This document shows, piece after piece, positions 15,532-24,723 of a stretch of DNA of 36,027 nt. Each line of letters starts with the position of its first letter. Positions within the stretch are counted from its first letter, which is position 1. The stretch lies in the NCBI GenBank assembly GCA_937944445.1, contig CALDYP010000059.1, positions 1 through 36,027 of the forward strand, given 5' to 3'. The notes under the pieces are model-generated. The model made no database searches, was not told the DNA's origin, and saw only the letters and a list, made by a program, of their open reading frames with translations. A program made the translations under genes and the position numbers. The stretch comes from an uncultured Anaerolineae bacterium (lineage in GTDB: Bacteria > Chloroflexota > Anaerolineae > Aggregatilineales > Phototrophicaceae).

Positions 15532-17913
15532 ATGACCGACAATAACCCGAACAAAGTCTATTATGAAGCGCCCCCCACCCGCCCCGCACCGGTGACGCAG
15601 ACCGGCGTGATCGGCTGGGTGCGCAAGAATCTGCTCGCGTCGTGGCTCGACGTGTTCCTAACGCTCATCTTCACCTTCATCGTCGTGAGCGCGGTCGTGT
15701 CTTTCGTCGTCTGGACGATTTCCAACGCCAACTGGTGGGCGGTGTCGTTCAACTTCCGTCAATTCATGATGGGCGGCTATGAGCCAGCGCTGGAGTGGCG
15801 GCTTTCGGTCGCGGTGCTCTTTACGGTGGTGGCGATGGGCATGGCGGTAGCGGTGTGGGTGCAGCGCATCGTCCGCATCGCCGCTGGGCTGATCATCTTT
15901 ACGCTGGCGTTCGTGTGGCTGGTTCCCGCGCTCAGCACTGCGCTGATCCCGATTCCGCCGGTCTATGTGGCAGTGGGCAACGCGCCGATCGCCGTTGACA
16001 ACGTGAACGAGACAGCGCGGCCGCGGCTGGCTTTCGTCGGGCGCGCCGGCGAGACGATCACCGTGCAGATCGCCCCCATCAGCACCGATGAGCAGCTTGC
16101 CGCGCTGACGGGCTTCATGGACATGCCCACTAACGGGATGCGCGTCATCGCGGAGCGCCGCCTGCAAGCCGCGGTCACCCGCGCTGAGATCGAAGCGCAG
16201 CTGGCCGCCCACGCGGCATCGCCCATCCGCCTGCTCACCGAAGGGCAGATTGCCCGCCTTGAGACGCAGCTCAACCGCCTGATCGACATCCCCCCCGTGA
16301 CGGAGACGCTCAACTTTGCGCAGGGCGGCGCAGTCGTTGAGGTGCTGGACGCAGACGGCAACTCCATCGCGCCAGCCGTCAACCTGCCGACGGCCAACGA
16401 GCGCGCCACTTTCACTCTGCCCGCTGACGGCTGGTACATCCTGCACACCACCGGCGACGACGACACCAGCATTAACGTGCTGGCGGTCAATGGGATGCAG
16501 CCGCTGCTGCAAAGCAGCGTGCTTCAGCCGGGCGGCGGCTTCATCACGAACTACACCCGCATGATCGACCTCTTCGCCATCCGTGGCATTCGCGCGGTTG
16601 ACGATCGCGCCGTGCCCTTCTTCGACTACATCCGCAACCAATACTGGGGGGAACGCCCCTTCACCACTTACCTGCGGCTGTTCCTCGCGCCTTTCTTGAG
16701 CCAGCACGCCCTCAACCTGACGTACATCCTGCTGGCGGGGGTGGCGGGCTACTGGGCGCTGCGGGCGGTGCAACGCTGGCGCGGCGCGGCGGCGGGCGCG
16801 CAGGTGGCCACGGTGGCCCTCGCCTTGACGCCGGCCGTCATTTGGATCATGGCGACTGGCCTCAACGTGCCAGACATTTTGAACCTGACCGTCGTCGTCG
16901 GCGGCGTGTTCGCGGTGCTGCTGGCGCGGGCGCTGGGGGCGCGCTTTGGCCGTCAGCCGGTCATGGTGGCGGTCGTCGGCGCAGTTGCGGCGCTGGCGTG
17001 GGGGATGCCGCTGGCGGTCTTCAACCCGCACTACGGCTTCGGCCTGCTGGCGCTGGTCAACTTCTTCAGCCCGCTGCTCATCTTCATCTTCTGGGTGATC
17101 GGCTCTGACAGCTACCACGCGAGCGACCAAGCCGAGTACAACCGCCAAGTGGGGCTGTACAGCGTGCTGACGCTGACCTTCCTCGTCGTCCCCTACCTGC
17201 TGGTGCAGGTGTTCGGCGTGTCGCCCAGCGCGTCCTACCCCGATTGGTTCCTGCGTCAGAGCGATCAACGCTTGTGGGGCGGCCTGCTGCTGACCTTCAT
17301 CCTGACGATCTACGGCATCGTCTTTTCGTTCCCGATTGGCATCCTGCTGGCGTTAGGGCGGCGCAGCAACCTACCCGTCATCAAGTACGGCTGCACGCTC
17401 TACATCGAGCTGGTGCGCGGCTCGCCGTTCATCACGGTGCTCTTCCTCGCGCAGTTGTTCATCCCACTGATCAACCCTGAGTTCGCCTCCGTCCCCGGCA
17501 CGATCCGCGCGCTGGTGGCCACCATCATGTTCAGCGCGGCCTACCTTGCGGAGAACGTGCGCGGCGGCTTGCAGTCCCTGCCGCCCGGCCAGACGGAAGC
17601 GGGCAAGTCGCTCGGCCTCAGCGGCTGGCAGGTCATCTACTACATCACCCTGCCGCAGGCGCTGCGCGCGGTGATCCCGGCCATCCTCGGCTCGTTCGTG
17701 TCGCTGTTTAAAGATACGTCGCTGGTGGCCATCGTCGGCCTGACCGACCTCACCGGCTTCGTCAACATCATGGTGGTGCAGCCGGCCTTCACCGGCACGC
17801 GCGCGGAAGGGCTGCTGTTCATCACGCTGATTTACTTCTTCTTTAGCTACGTCATGTCGTATGTCAGCCGCCTGCTGGAAGCCAGCGGCAGCGGCTCTAC
17901 ACGGCGCATTTGA
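15532..17913 (+). CDS. Amino-acid ABC transporter permease (AapM type) with large extracytoplasmic insert
   Basis: A 793-residue permease, about twice the usual AapM length. The C-terminal third is the conserved core: [18 protein letters not shown]-like region, [20 protein letters not shown], then the EAA loop [20 protein letters not shown] and [20 protein letters not shown]. The N-terminal region has membrane segments near residues 40-65, 92-110 and 118-140. From about 145 to 385 comes a hydrophilic, non-cytoplasmic region: it contains [18 protein letters not shown] and later [15 protein letters not shown] and [19 protein letters not shown], a beta-sandwich pattern reminiscent of PPC-type domains. 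More membrane segments (about 395-560) precede the core. The start has an AGGGG site six bases upstream. The extra domain might contact the binding protein; that is inference. Confidence 0.92.
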   Translation: MTDNNPNKVYYEAPPTRPAPVTQTGVIGWVRKNLLASWLDVFLTLIFTFIVVSAVVSFVVWTISNANWWAVSFNFRQFMMGGYEPALEWRLSVAVLFTVVAMGMAVAVWVQRIVRIAAGLIIFTLAFVWLVPALSTALIPIPPVYVAVGNAPIAVDNVNETARPRLAFVGRAGETITVQIAPISTDEQLAALTGFMDMPTNGMRVIAERRLQAAVTRAEIEAQLAAHAASPIRLLTEGQIARLETQLNRLIDIPPVTETLNFAQGGAVVEVLDADGNSIAPAVNLPTANERATFTLPADGWYILHTTGDDDTSINVLAVNGMQPLLQSSVLQPGGGFITNYTRMIDLFAIRGIRAVDDRAVPFFDYIRNQYWGERPFTTYLRLFLAPFLSQHALNLTYILLAGVAGYWALRAVQRWRGAAAGAQVATVALALTPAVIWIMATGLNVPDILNLTVVVGGVFAVLLARALGARFGRQPVMVAVVGAVAALAWGMPLAVFNPHYGFGLLALVNFFSPLLIFIFWVIGSDSYHASDQAEYNRQVGLYSVLTLTFLVVPYLLVQVFGVSPSASYPDWFLRQSDQRLWGGLLLTFILTIYGIVFSFPIGILLALGRRSNLPVIKYGCTLYIELVRGSPFITVLFLAQLFIPLINPEFASVPGTIRALVATIMFSAAYLAENVRGGLQSLPPGQTEAGKSLGLSGWQVIYYITLPQALRAVIPAILGSFVSLFKDTSLVAIVGLTDLTGFVNIMVVQPAFTGTRAEGLLFITLIYFFFSYVMSYVSRLLEASGSGSTRRI

Positions 17914-17927
17914 GGGGTATGAAGGGC

Positions 17928-18707
17928 ATGTCTGAAGAAAATTTGCTCTTACAAGGGCACGTTCCCCACGTCATTGGGGAGCCGATGATCGTCTGCCGCA
18001 AGGTGAACAAGTGGTTTGGGGACTTTCACGCGCTCAAGGACATTGACCTTGAAGTGCGCGAGCGCGAGGTGGTGGTGATCATCGGCCCCTCCGGCAGCGG
18101 CAAGAGCACGCTCATCCGCTGCATCAACCGCCTTGAGGAACATCAAGAGGGCGACATCATCGTAGACGGCGTCGAACTCACCAACGACGTGACCAACATC
18201 AGCGCCATTCGCAAAGAGACCGGCATGGTGTTTCAGCAGTTCAACCTGTTCCCACATCTGACGGTGCTCGACAACATCACGCTGGCGCAGCGCCACGTCC
18301 GCAAGCGCGGCAAGGCCGAGAGCGAGAAGATTGCCATGGATCTGCTCAAGCGCGTGGGCATCCCTGAACAGGCCAAGAAGTACCCGGGTCAGCTTTCCGG
18401 TGGGCAGCAGCAGCGCGTGGCCATCGCGCGCGCGCTGGCGATGAACCCCAAGATCATGCTCTTCGACGAGCCGACGTCCGCGCTCGACCCGGAGATGATC
18501 AAAGAAGTGCTGGACGTGATGAAGGAACTGGCGCGCTCCGGCATGACGATGATCGTCGTCACGCATGAGATGGGCTTCGCGCGCGAGGTGGCCGACCGCG
18601 TGATCTTCATGGAGAGCGGGCGCATCGTCGAGACGGGCACGCCGGATAACTTCTTCGACAACCCGCAGCACGACCGCACCAAGCTGTTCCTGAGCCAGAT
18701 TTTGTAG
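17928..18707 (+). CDS. Amino-acid ABC transporter ATP-binding protein (AapP/GlnQ type)
   Basis: The ATPase that powers the amino-acid importer encoded upstream. The 259-residue protein shows Walker [11 protein letters not shown]-loop [16 protein letters not shown], signature LSGGQQQR, Walker [13 protein letters not shown] and H-loop [16 protein letters not shown]. These match the polar amino-acid transporter subfamily (GlnQ/AapP/HisP). The frame opens at TTG 17910 and a nearer ATG is at 17919; I chose ATG 17928, which sits ten bases from GAGGGG and leaves a normal-length N-terminus. The TAG stop codon lies inside the terminus of an intergenic repeat (GTAGGGGC). Confidence 0.96.
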   Translation: MSEENLLLQGHVPHVIGEPMIVCRKVNKWFGDFHALKDIDLEVREREVVVIIGPSGSGKSTLIRCINRLEEHQEGDIIVDGVELTNDVTNISAIRKETGMVFQQFNLFPHLTVLDNITLAQRHVRKRGKAESEKIAMDLLKRVGIPEQAKKYPGQLSGGQQQRVAIARALAMNPKIMLFDEPTSALDPEMIKEVLDVMKELARSGMTMIVVTHEMGFAREVADRVIFMESGRIVETGTPDNFFDNPQHDRTKLFLSQIL

Positions 18708-18766
18708 GGGCGCGGCCTGCTGCGTCCGTTTTTCATCCTCACGGGGCACAGCACGCCGTGCCCCTA
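18704..18766. repeat. GTAGGGGC-ended palindromic repeat between convergent genes
   Basis: The element runs from GTAGGGGC to GCCCCTA(C) and is bounded by inverted termini. It contains a B-module relative (GGGCGCGGCCTGCTGCGTCC) and a 7-bp stem (GGGGCAC 18743-18749 with GTGCCCC 18758-18764). Bases 18704-18749 recur identically, in reverse orientation, at 28100-28145. Both neighbouring genes end inside it: aapP-type TAG at 18705-18707 and the lipoprotein TAG at 18764-18766 on the other strand. It could act as a bidirectional barrier between convergent transcripts. Confidence 0.85.
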
Positions 18767-20242
18767 CTGACCACCCAGCGGGTTGGGATAGGCGTGGCCG
18801 CCGCCGAACTGGAACATCGGCGTCGCCGTCGGGCGCGGTGGGAGCGGCGCGTTGAAGTCCACTGGCAAGAAAGCGATCACGCTGCGCGTCTCTAGGGTGA
18901 TGAGCGAGAGCCACCCCTCTACCTCGTTTGCGCGCACGCGCACCCACGGGCTGTAGGGGCTGCGCGCCACCAACTCAAGCGGCGTGCCCGCAGGCAGCGT
19001 CATGAGCGTGTCGAAGAAAGTGTCTGGCCCGCGGCGCAGGTTCGCCCCCTGTGAGGCTGTCACGCGCGCGCTTGACCCCAACGCGCCGAAGCGCTGCGGC
19101 GGGAGGGGCGTCTGTTCGTAAGTCAGCGCGATCTCGCCGAGGTTCTGGCGCAGCAGCTCAGCCAGCATCCAGCCAGTTTCGCCGTTGCCCAAGCGCACGT
19201 GGAACCAGCGCCCATCCGGGTTCTGACCCAACACATCCAGCACTTGACCAGCCGGCACGACGTACAGCAGCGGCGCATCCTCGCGCGGGGCAGCGCGCAT
19301 GTTGACGTTGCCGCGCGTCTCGACGTAGCCGGGCTGTGGCAGCAGCACCGGCCGATCCAGCAGCACCACCGGCAGGTGCTCGATCAGCCCCCACGTCAGC
19401 GGGCGGCCGGCCTCGGCGCGTTGTGGGCTGCGCCAGTCGCCGTTGTAAGCAACGTCCACCTCTTCGCCGGCGTAGAGGCTGTAGGCCGTGCCGTTGACGA
19501 TCAGCCGCAGCAGCCCCTCCAGCGAGAGGAAGCGCGTGACGTTTTCCTGCGTGAAGATCGCCACTGTGCCGCTGACGTCGAGCGACACGCCGTTGACAAC
19601 CACGCTGGCGCGCTGGCCATAGCCGCCCTGCAAGATCAACGCGCTCAGGGCAGCGTTGGGGCAGTCTGAGGTGGTTGGGAAGGTCTGGACGGTGAAGTTC
19701 TTCCACGCGGGGAAGCCGGGCGGCGTCGTGTTTGTCAGCTCTACCTCGCCGATCATCAAGGCGCTGGCGCGGATGCCCTCGCCCAACCGCACGTAGAGCA
19801 GCCCGCCCTCGGTCAGCGCTGAGGTGCGCAGCTGATTGAACAGCGCCGCCTCAACGGTTGCCCCAGATGTGGCCAGCGCGTTGGCCAGCGGCCCGCTCGG
19901 CTCAGTTTGGGGCGCGCTGCCCCCGTTGCAGATGAAGCCTTCCGGCTTGCCGAGGCATAACTCTGTGGCGGTGGTGTAAAGCGCGGTGAGCTGCGCCTCA
20001 CACGATGAGAGAAGCGCCGCCGCGTCGGGGGTGTCGCTCGGGCGCGGCGTGGGCGAGGGCGTAAAAGTCGGGGTGGTGATCTCCAGCGTGGGGATGGTGG
20101 TGGGCGCAGGGGTCGGCGTGACAAAGATCACGTTGGGGGTGTCGGTCAGCGCGGCTTCACCTACTAGGCGCACGCTGGCCTGCTGCTGCGGCGCGCACGC
20201 CGCAATCACCCCCATAACAAGCGCAAGAAACCCTAATCGCAT
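18764..20242 (-). CDS. Lipoprotein with two bacterial SH3 domains
   Basis: A 492-residue secreted lipoprotein. A short signal peptide ends in the lipobox VIAAC with the lipidated Cys at 16. A Thr/Pro-rich linker (TPTPAPTTIPT ... TPSPTPRPSDTP) follows, a style common in Chloroflexota surface proteins. The middle region (about 75-300) is not recognised. Two SH3b domains follow: about 306-365 (NVNMRAAPRED ... GWMLAELL) and about 391-452 (ANLRRGPDTFFDTL ... GWLSLITLE), ending in a Pro-rich tail. SH3b domains often bind peptidoglycan or other surface ligands. The start at 20242 is chosen for its GGGGA site five bases upstream; the frame extends to 20272 without a good site. It shares a divergent promoter region with the esterase gene. 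Confidence 0.87.
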   Translation of the reverse strand: MRLGFLALVMGVIAACAPQQQASVRLVGEAALTDTPNVIFVTPTPAPTTIPTLEITTPTFTPSPTPRPSDTPDAAALLSSCEAQLTALYTTATELCLGKPEGFICNGGSAPQTEPSGPLANALATSGATVEAALFNQLRTSALTEGGLLYVRLGEGIRASALMIGEVELTNTTPPGFPAWKNFTVQTFPTTSDCPNAALSALILQGGYGQRASVVVNGVSLDVSGTVAIFTQENVTRFLSLEGLLRLIVNGTAYSLYAGEEVDVAYNGDWRSPQRAEAGRPLTWGLIEHLPVVLLDRPVLLPQPGYVETRGNVNMRAAPREDAPLLYVVPAGQVLDVLGQNPDGRWFHVRLGNGETGWMLAELLRQNLGEIALTYEQTPLPPQRFGALGSSARVTASQGANLRRGPDTFFDTLMTLPAGTPLELVARSPYSPWVRVRANEVEGWLSLITLETRSVIAFLPVDFNAPLPPRPTATPMFQFGGGHAYPNPLGGQ

Positions 20243-20279
20243 CGCATTCCCCGTTTGGTGTGGCCTGTTCATTCGGGGT

Positions 20280-20314
20280 ATTGTAGCACAGCCTGCTGCG
20301 GCGTCAGGTATAAT
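20280..20314. promoter_or_regulatory. Divergent promoter region, lipoprotein / esterase
   Basis: On the plus strand a perfect TATAAT (20309-20314) lies 30 bases before the esterase start, without a clear -35. On the minus strand TACAAT (20285-20280), with a weak CTGACG -35 (20307-20302) at 16 bases, points to the lipoprotein gene. The two promoters overlap, so they may compete. Confidence 0.6.
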
Positions 20315-20343
20315 GACGGCAGATACTTTTAAGGAGACCTGCC

Positions 20344-21399
20344 ATGCAGCCGATCCAATGGCTTGAACGTGCTGAGACGGTTCACACCCCGTTCATCGAA
20401 GGCCAAAACGTGACCTTTGTTTGGTTTGGCGAGCAAGCGCCCGCCCTCTACGGCGATTTCAACTGGTGGGGGATCGGCGGCGAGCCTGCCGCAGTCATGC
20501 AGCGCGCCCAACACGGCGTCTGGACGTATCATCTGGAAGTGCCGCCACAGACTTACATCCAGTACGCCTACTTCGCCGACCCTGATAATCCCGACACGCG
20601 CTTGATCGACCCGTTCAACCTGCACCCCGTGGGCAACGGGTTTGGCCGCTTCAACAACAGCTTTGCCACCGTGGACTATCCCCCAAGCTGCCTGCCGCCG
20701 CGCGATGCACCGTTGGCTGGGCAGGTGGGGCTATACGAGGTCGCCGACCCGCACATGTTGATCGGCGGCAAACGTCGGCTCTGGCTCTATCAGCCGCCGA
20801 CGCACGAGCCTGTGCCGCTGATCCTCGCCTACGACGGCCAAGACGCGGTACACCGTGGGCGCTTGGTGCGGCTGGTAGACGCGCTCATCCAGCAGGGGCG
20901 CATCCAGCCGGTGGCGCTGGCGTGCCTTGCCCATGCCGAGGCGCACCGCGTGCCAGAGTACAACATGAGCGAGGCGCTGCTGCGCGTGATCACCGAGCGC
21001 GTGCTGCCGCTAGCCGAGCGCACGCTGTGCCTTCGGCGGGGCCGCGGCGCGCACGCCGTCATGGGTCAGTCAATGGGGGGGCTGATGGCGCTCTACACCG
21101 CGCTGCGTCTGCCGCACGTCTTCGGGACGGTCATCAGCCAAAGCGGGGCGTTTCAGGCCGCGCTCGACGCGCCGCCAGCAGAGATGCTGCCGCGGCTGCT
21201 CTGGCGGCAGGCTGCGCCGCTGCGCATCTGGCTGGACGTGGGACGCTACGAGTGGCTGTTCACCAAAAACGAGGCGGTGCAAGCCGAACTCGCCGAGGCG
21301 GGCCACGAGGTGATCTACCGCGTCTACAACAGCGGCCACAACTGGGCCGCGTGGCACGCCATCCTGTGCGACGCCCTCACGACGTTGTATGGGGGGTGA
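20344..21399 (+). CDS. Esterase-D-family hydrolase with N-terminal early-set (CBM48-like) domain
   Basis: A 351-residue protein in two parts. Residues about 20-110 resemble an early-set/CBM48 beta-sandwich (VTFVWFGEQAPALYGDFNWW ... VWTYHLEVPPQTYIQYAYFAD). The rest is an alpha/beta hydrolase of the enterochelin-esterase/esterase D type (PF00756). The nucleophile is Ser in the elbow GQSMGGLM, with ISQSGAF following; likely acid Asp in LDVGRYE and catalytic His in NSGHNWAAWH. The same fusion order occurs in the Fes-type esterases that hydrolyse siderophore esters, but no siderophore genes are nearby, so the substrate is open. There is no signal peptide, so it should act in the cytoplasm. The start is supported by AAGGAG seven bases upstream. 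Confidence 0.88.
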   Translation: MQPIQWLERAETVHTPFIEGQNVTFVWFGEQAPALYGDFNWWGIGGEPAAVMQRAQHGVWTYHLEVPPQTYIQYAYFADPDNPDTRLIDPFNLHPVGNGFGRFNNSFATVDYPPSCLPPRDAPLAGQVGLYEVADPHMLIGGKRRLWLYQPPTHEPVPLILAYDGQDAVHRGRLVRLVDALIQQGRIQPVALACLAHAEAHRVPEYNMSEALLRVITERVLPLAERTLCLRRGRGAHAVMGQSMGGLMALYTALRLPHVFGTVISQSGAFQAALDAPPAEMLPRLLWRQAAPLRIWLDVGRYEWLFTKNEAVQAELAEAGHEVIYRVYNSGHNWAAWHAILCDALTTLYGG

Positions 21400-21443
21400 T
21401 GAAGTTTCATCGTGTGTCATGAAACACCTATTGCATGTAGAAT
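21399..21443 (+). promoter_or_regulatory. Candidate operator and promoter of the restriction-modification module
   Basis: GTTTCAT (21404-21410) and ATGAAAC (21419-21425) form a perfect inverted repeat with eight bases between. A third related half-site, ATGAAG (21399-21404), abuts it. A -10-like TAGAAT (21438-21443) follows, with no good -35 (TGTCAT at 21415-21420 falls within the repeat). TAGAAT ends only eight bases before the methyltransferase ATG, so the mRNA may be leaderless. Binding protein unknown. Confidence 0.5.
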
Positions 21444-21451
21444 AGGGCGTC

Positions 21452-22474
21452 ATGGAAAAATCTCATTCACCTTCACTTACACAAGCGTTTAGCTTTATCG
21501 ATTTGTTCGCGGGCATTGGTGGCTTTCGGCTGGCGCTGGAACGCATCGGCGGGCGCTGTGTGTTTTCGTCGGAATGGGATAAGCTGGCACAAACAACATA
21601 TCAAGCTAACTACGGGGATGTGCCTGCTGGTGATATCACTCAAATCTCGGCTGGGTCGATCCCCGATCATGATCTGCTGACGGCAGGGTTTCCGTGTCAA
21701 CCGTTCAGCATCGCCGGCGTGACTAAGCACAACGCCCTCGGCAGCGCTCACGGTTTCGCCCACACCACTCAGGGGACGCTTTTTTTCGACGTCGCGCGCA
21801 TCATTGCCGAAAAACGCCCCCGCGCCTTCATCCTCGAAAACGTGAAGAACCTAAAAACCCATGACAAAGGGCGCACCTTCACAGTGATTGAAGAAACGCT
21901 GACGCATGAACTGGGCTACTACGTTTATTATGACGTCATCGACGCGCGCGCAGTTGTGCCTCAACATCGCGAGCGAATCTACATTGTCGGCTTTCGAGAG
22001 CCGCGGCGTTTTAACTTTCCTGAACTGCCGCAGGTTAGGCCGCGGCTGCGCGACATCCTTGAATCACAGGTTGATCCCAAATACACGCTCACTGATCACC
22101 TGTGGCTTTATTTACAAGAGTATGCCAAGAAACACAAAGCCAAAGGCAACGGCTTCGGCTTTGGCTTAGCCGATCTAGACGGTGTCGCTCGGACGTTGAG
22201 CGCTCGTTACTACAAGGACGGCTCAGAAATCTTGATCCCTCAAGCTGGGCAAAACCCACGGCGCTTGACACCCCGTGAATGCGCTCGCCTGATGGGCTTT
22301 CCTGAAACCTTTCAGATCGTCGTCAGCGACACGCGCGCCTATAAGCAGTTTGGGAACGCGGTGGTTGTACCTGTGGTTGAAGCGATTGCACGTGAGGTGA
22401 TCCGCAGTCTGGAAGGCGACACAGCGCCTGATTCATGGTTTCAGCCGCGCCAACTGTCCCTGCCATTGACATGA
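21452..22474 (+). CDS. DNA (cytosine-5-)-methyltransferase, type II modification enzyme
   Basis: Transfers a methyl group from S-adenosylmethionine to C5 of cytosine in a specific DNA sequence. The 340-residue protein has all the ordered C5-MTase motifs: [17 protein letters not shown] (15-30), [13 protein letters not shown] with the catalytic Cys82, VI LENV (128-131), [17 protein letters not shown] around [13 protein letters not shown], and [14 protein letters not shown]. The target-recognition region (about 205-265) is short, so a compact target site is expected but cannot be deduced. It lies 15 bases before the PD-(D/E)XK gene, forming a two-gene module with AT-richer third-codon positions than its neighbours, which suggests horizontal acquisition. 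Confidence 0.96.
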   Translation: MEKSHSPSLTQAFSFIDLFAGIGGFRLALERIGGRCVFSSEWDKLAQTTYQANYGDVPAGDITQISAGSIPDHDLLTAGFPCQPFSIAGVTKHNALGSAHGFAHTTQGTLFFDVARIIAEKRPRAFILENVKNLKTHDKGRTFTVIEETLTHELGYYVYYDVIDARAVVPQHRERIYIVGFREPRRFNFPELPQVRPRLRDILESQVDPKYTLTDHLWLYLQEYAKKHKAKGNGFGFGLADLDGVARTLSARYYKDGSEILIPQAGQNPRRLTPRECARLMGFPETFQIVVSDTRAYKQFGNAVVVPVVEAIAREVIRSLEGDTAPDSWFQPRQLSLPLT

Positions 22475-22489
22475 GCCATCGTGTGAAAT

Positions 22490-23530
22490 ATGCCTGTTTT
22501 GCTCCGTCGTCAGCAGATCATCTCCTACCTACAGCGCTTCCTCACTCACAACAAAGCGCGTGGAGTAGTTGCTGAGCTGGCACTTGCCGCCGAGCTTGGC
22601 TCAGGCCAGCACAGCCACAAACTGCTCACAGGTGGGTGGTTGCTTGCGCCCAAGATCGATCAATTCCAGCGCTATCGCTATTTAATTTCTGTCCTGCCTC
22701 AGTTATACCGTGATACTGATGAATTGAATGCTGCCGCGCAGGGGTTAGAGAAAGATCGCGGTTGGCAAGGCCTAGCCACGTTTCTATCTCAAAGCGGCGT
22801 TGGGATCATCACCGTTGGGGCATGGTCACCCGATTCAAGCGGCAGCCTTGACAAGTTGAACTGGAGAAACTTCATCTATCAGAACGAACGCCTGATTCTC
22901 ACTGAAGGCGATGAACCGTTCCTCTCGTGGCCGGGCGGGCGCGGGCGCGCCAACCGCGGCGATGAGTGGCAGTCAGACGTTTTGGAGCGTTTTGATGAAG
23001 CGTCTGAAGAGGCGCTCACTGAACTTGCGCTGCGACAGGCTTTTTTCTATGGTTACCTGAAAGAACGCTTGAGAAAACCAGTTGCTGACCCTTACGATGT
23101 GGATGGGTTTGTGGTTGGCTTTGCCGGGACGGTAATGCCGATCGAGATTAAAGAGAAAAGCCCGACACGTGACGGCAATTTTGGCATTGACGCTGGACGC
23201 TTGTTGATGCTGCTGCGGTTATGCTTGGCGACGGACAGCAACGCGCTCTACCTAATCCGTGAGATTGACGAAAGCGCTGGTCGTGCGCTGATCGGTTGGC
23301 GCTGCATCACCTTAGCGGAGATCATCATGGGGTGTCGCTGGAACCTCCAAGCAGGTGGTAGGGGGATGACTGGAGGCGCGACTCAAACCATCATGATCTC
23401 TGGTGAGTTGTTTCAAGATTTTGGGTTGAACCATTTCTCTGAGGAATGGCTCGCACACCATACCAGCTTACAAACTGCCATTCGCGCCGCGGCACAGCAG
23501 TTGGCACGGGATCTTGGGCGGTACCTGTAG
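22490..23530 (+). CDS. Probable type II restriction endonuclease (PD-(D/E)XK fold)
   Basis: A 346-residue protein I do not recognise as a named enzyme. Near the middle, Asp205 in DVDGFVVGF, followed by Glu219 and Lys221 in MPIEIKEKSP, fits the PD-(D/E)XK nuclease core (D-x13-E-x-K). Its position 15 bases after a solitary C5-methyltransferase, same strand and same base composition, supports the role of cognate nuclease. The region from FGIDAGRLLMLLRL to the C-terminus may belong to the same core. Nuclease activity and recognition site are inferred. A stop codon nine bases upstream of ATG 22490 limits the start; the ribosome-binding site is poor, as for a weakly translated nuclease. It ends one base before the stop of the convergent TPR gene. 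Confidence 0.78.
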   Translation: MPVLLRRQQIISYLQRFLTHNKARGVVAELALAAELGSGQHSHKLLTGGWLLAPKIDQFQRYRYLISVLPQLYRDTDELNAAAQGLEKDRGWQGLATFLSQSGVGIITVGAWSPDSSGSLDKLNWRNFIYQNERLILTEGDEPFLSWPGGRGRANRGDEWQSDVLERFDEASEEALTELALRQAFFYGYLKERLRKPVADPYDVDGFVVGFAGTVMPIEIKEKSPTRDGNFGIDAGRLLMLLRLCLATDSNALYLIREIDESAGRALIGWRCITLAEIIMGCRWNLQAGGRGMTGGATQTIMISGELFQDFGLNHFSEEWLAHHTSLQTAIRAAAQQLARDLGRYL

Positions 23531-23531
23531 C

Positions 23532-24713
23532 TTAGTCCTCGCTTGCGGGGTTCCATGCTTGCGCGTAGAGGGCTTGCTGCTCGGCGTTCCAGCCCTCGCG
23601 TTGGGCGACGACCGCCGCATCTGCGAGGTCGCCGTGGCGCTCAGGGTAGAACTCGCGCAGCATGCGGACTTGGTCGCGCGCGTCGTCCCACTTGCTCTGC
23701 TGCGCCAGCACGAGGATCAGCCACGCCAGCGCTTGGCGTTCGTCTCCCCACGCGGCGGTGTGCGGCCCATTGAGGAACGTATAGAAGTCCTGCTCAGCGC
23801 GGTCAGGGCGGTTGAGGCGGGCGTAGGCCATCCCGCGCCCCAACATCGCTTGGGGGTAGAGCGGGTCGTGCTGAGGGACTTGGGCGAAATCCTGCCGCGC
23901 TTTGATGAGGTCGTCGCCTTGCCCGCGCGTGAGATACGCTTGCCCGCGCAGCAAGTACAGCACGGCGTCAGGGTTGATCTTGATGGCCGTGTGGAGGTCG
24001 CTGATGGCTTCATCACAGCGGCCAAGCTGCATGAGCACCTGCGCCCGCTGGCGATGCGCCGAGGCTGAGCGCCGATCCAGCGCGATGGCCTCGTCAAGGT
24101 CGCGCCGCGCGGCCTCCAAATCGCCGAGTTCAGCGTGCAGCTCGGCGCGGAAGGCGTAGGCGTTGGGGCGCAGGTAGCCGCGATCCAGCGCCGCGTTGGC
24201 GTCGGCAAGGGCTTGCTGCGTGCGATCTGGCTCGGATGTGTGACGGAAGCGCTCCACGGCGCGGCGCAGATAGAGTTCGCCGTTGTGCGGCTCTAGCGCG
24301 ATGGCGGCGTTCCAATCAGCGATGGCCAGCTCTGCGCGCCCCCAGCGCTCGTACAGGATGGCGCGCGTCTTGTAGACAATGGCCGAGGGCTGAAGGTCGA
24401 GGGCGCGCTGAAGGTCGGCGAGGGCGGCCTCGGCGTTGTGGACGTAGGCATGTGACCACGCCCGCGTGAGGTACAGGTCAGCGTCGCGCAGGCCGGCGGC
24501 CTCGGCGCGGTCAAAATCAGCGATGGCCTCCGCGTGACGCCCAAGCTGATGGTGCGCCAACCCGCGCGAGAACAAAAGCTGTGCGTCGGCGGGGTCGCGC
24601 GCGATGAGCGTGTTCAGCAGCGGCAGCGCCGCCTCATACTGCCCCGTTTGCATGGCGCTGACCATGCGCGCGGTGATCTCTTGGATGGATAGATAAGAGG
24701 ATTCGTCTTGCAT
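23532..24713 (-). CDS. TPR-repeat protein
   Basis: A 393-residue soluble protein built almost wholly of tetratricopeptide repeats. At least seven 34-residue units are visible, for example 'ALPLLNTLIARDPADAQLLF', 'AIADFDRAEAAGLRDADLYL', 'ALADLQRALDLQPSAIVYKT', 'AIADWNAAIALEPHNGELYL' and 'AISDLHTAIKINPDAVLYLL'. TPR arrays mediate protein-protein contacts; no catalytic domain or signal peptide is present. It starts eleven bases after the PAP2-like gene stop and is probably co-transcribed with it. No clear ribosome-binding site precedes ATG 24713. Confidence 0.88.
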   Translation of the reverse strand: MQDESSYLSIQEITARMVSAMQTGQYEAALPLLNTLIARDPADAQLLFSRGLAHHQLGRHAEAIADFDRAEAAGLRDADLYLTRAWSHAYVHNAEAALADLQRALDLQPSAIVYKTRAILYERWGRAELAIADWNAAIALEPHNGELYLRRAVERFRHTSEPDRTQQALADANAALDRGYLRPNAYAFRAELHAELGDLEAARRDLDEAIALDRRSASAHRQRAQVLMQLGRCDEAISDLHTAIKINPDAVLYLLRGQAYLTRGQGDDLIKARQDFAQVPQHDPLYPQAMLGRGMAYARLNRPDRAEQDFYTFLNGPHTAAWGDERQALAWLILVLAQQSKWDDARDQVRMLREFYPERHGDLADAAVVAQREGWNAEQQALYAQAWNPASED

Positions 24714-24723
24714 ACTGCTTTTG

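Noticed and set aside
15658-17268. 536-residue minus-strand open frame opposite the second permease
   Set aside because: Arg/His/Gln-rich shadow of the permease gene without recognisable motifs; the plus-strand frame carries the conserved transporter motifs.
17949-18947. 332-residue minus-strand open frame opposite the ABC ATPase
   Set aside because: It runs across the ATPase gene, the repeat and part of the lipoprotein gene, and has no start signal or domain.
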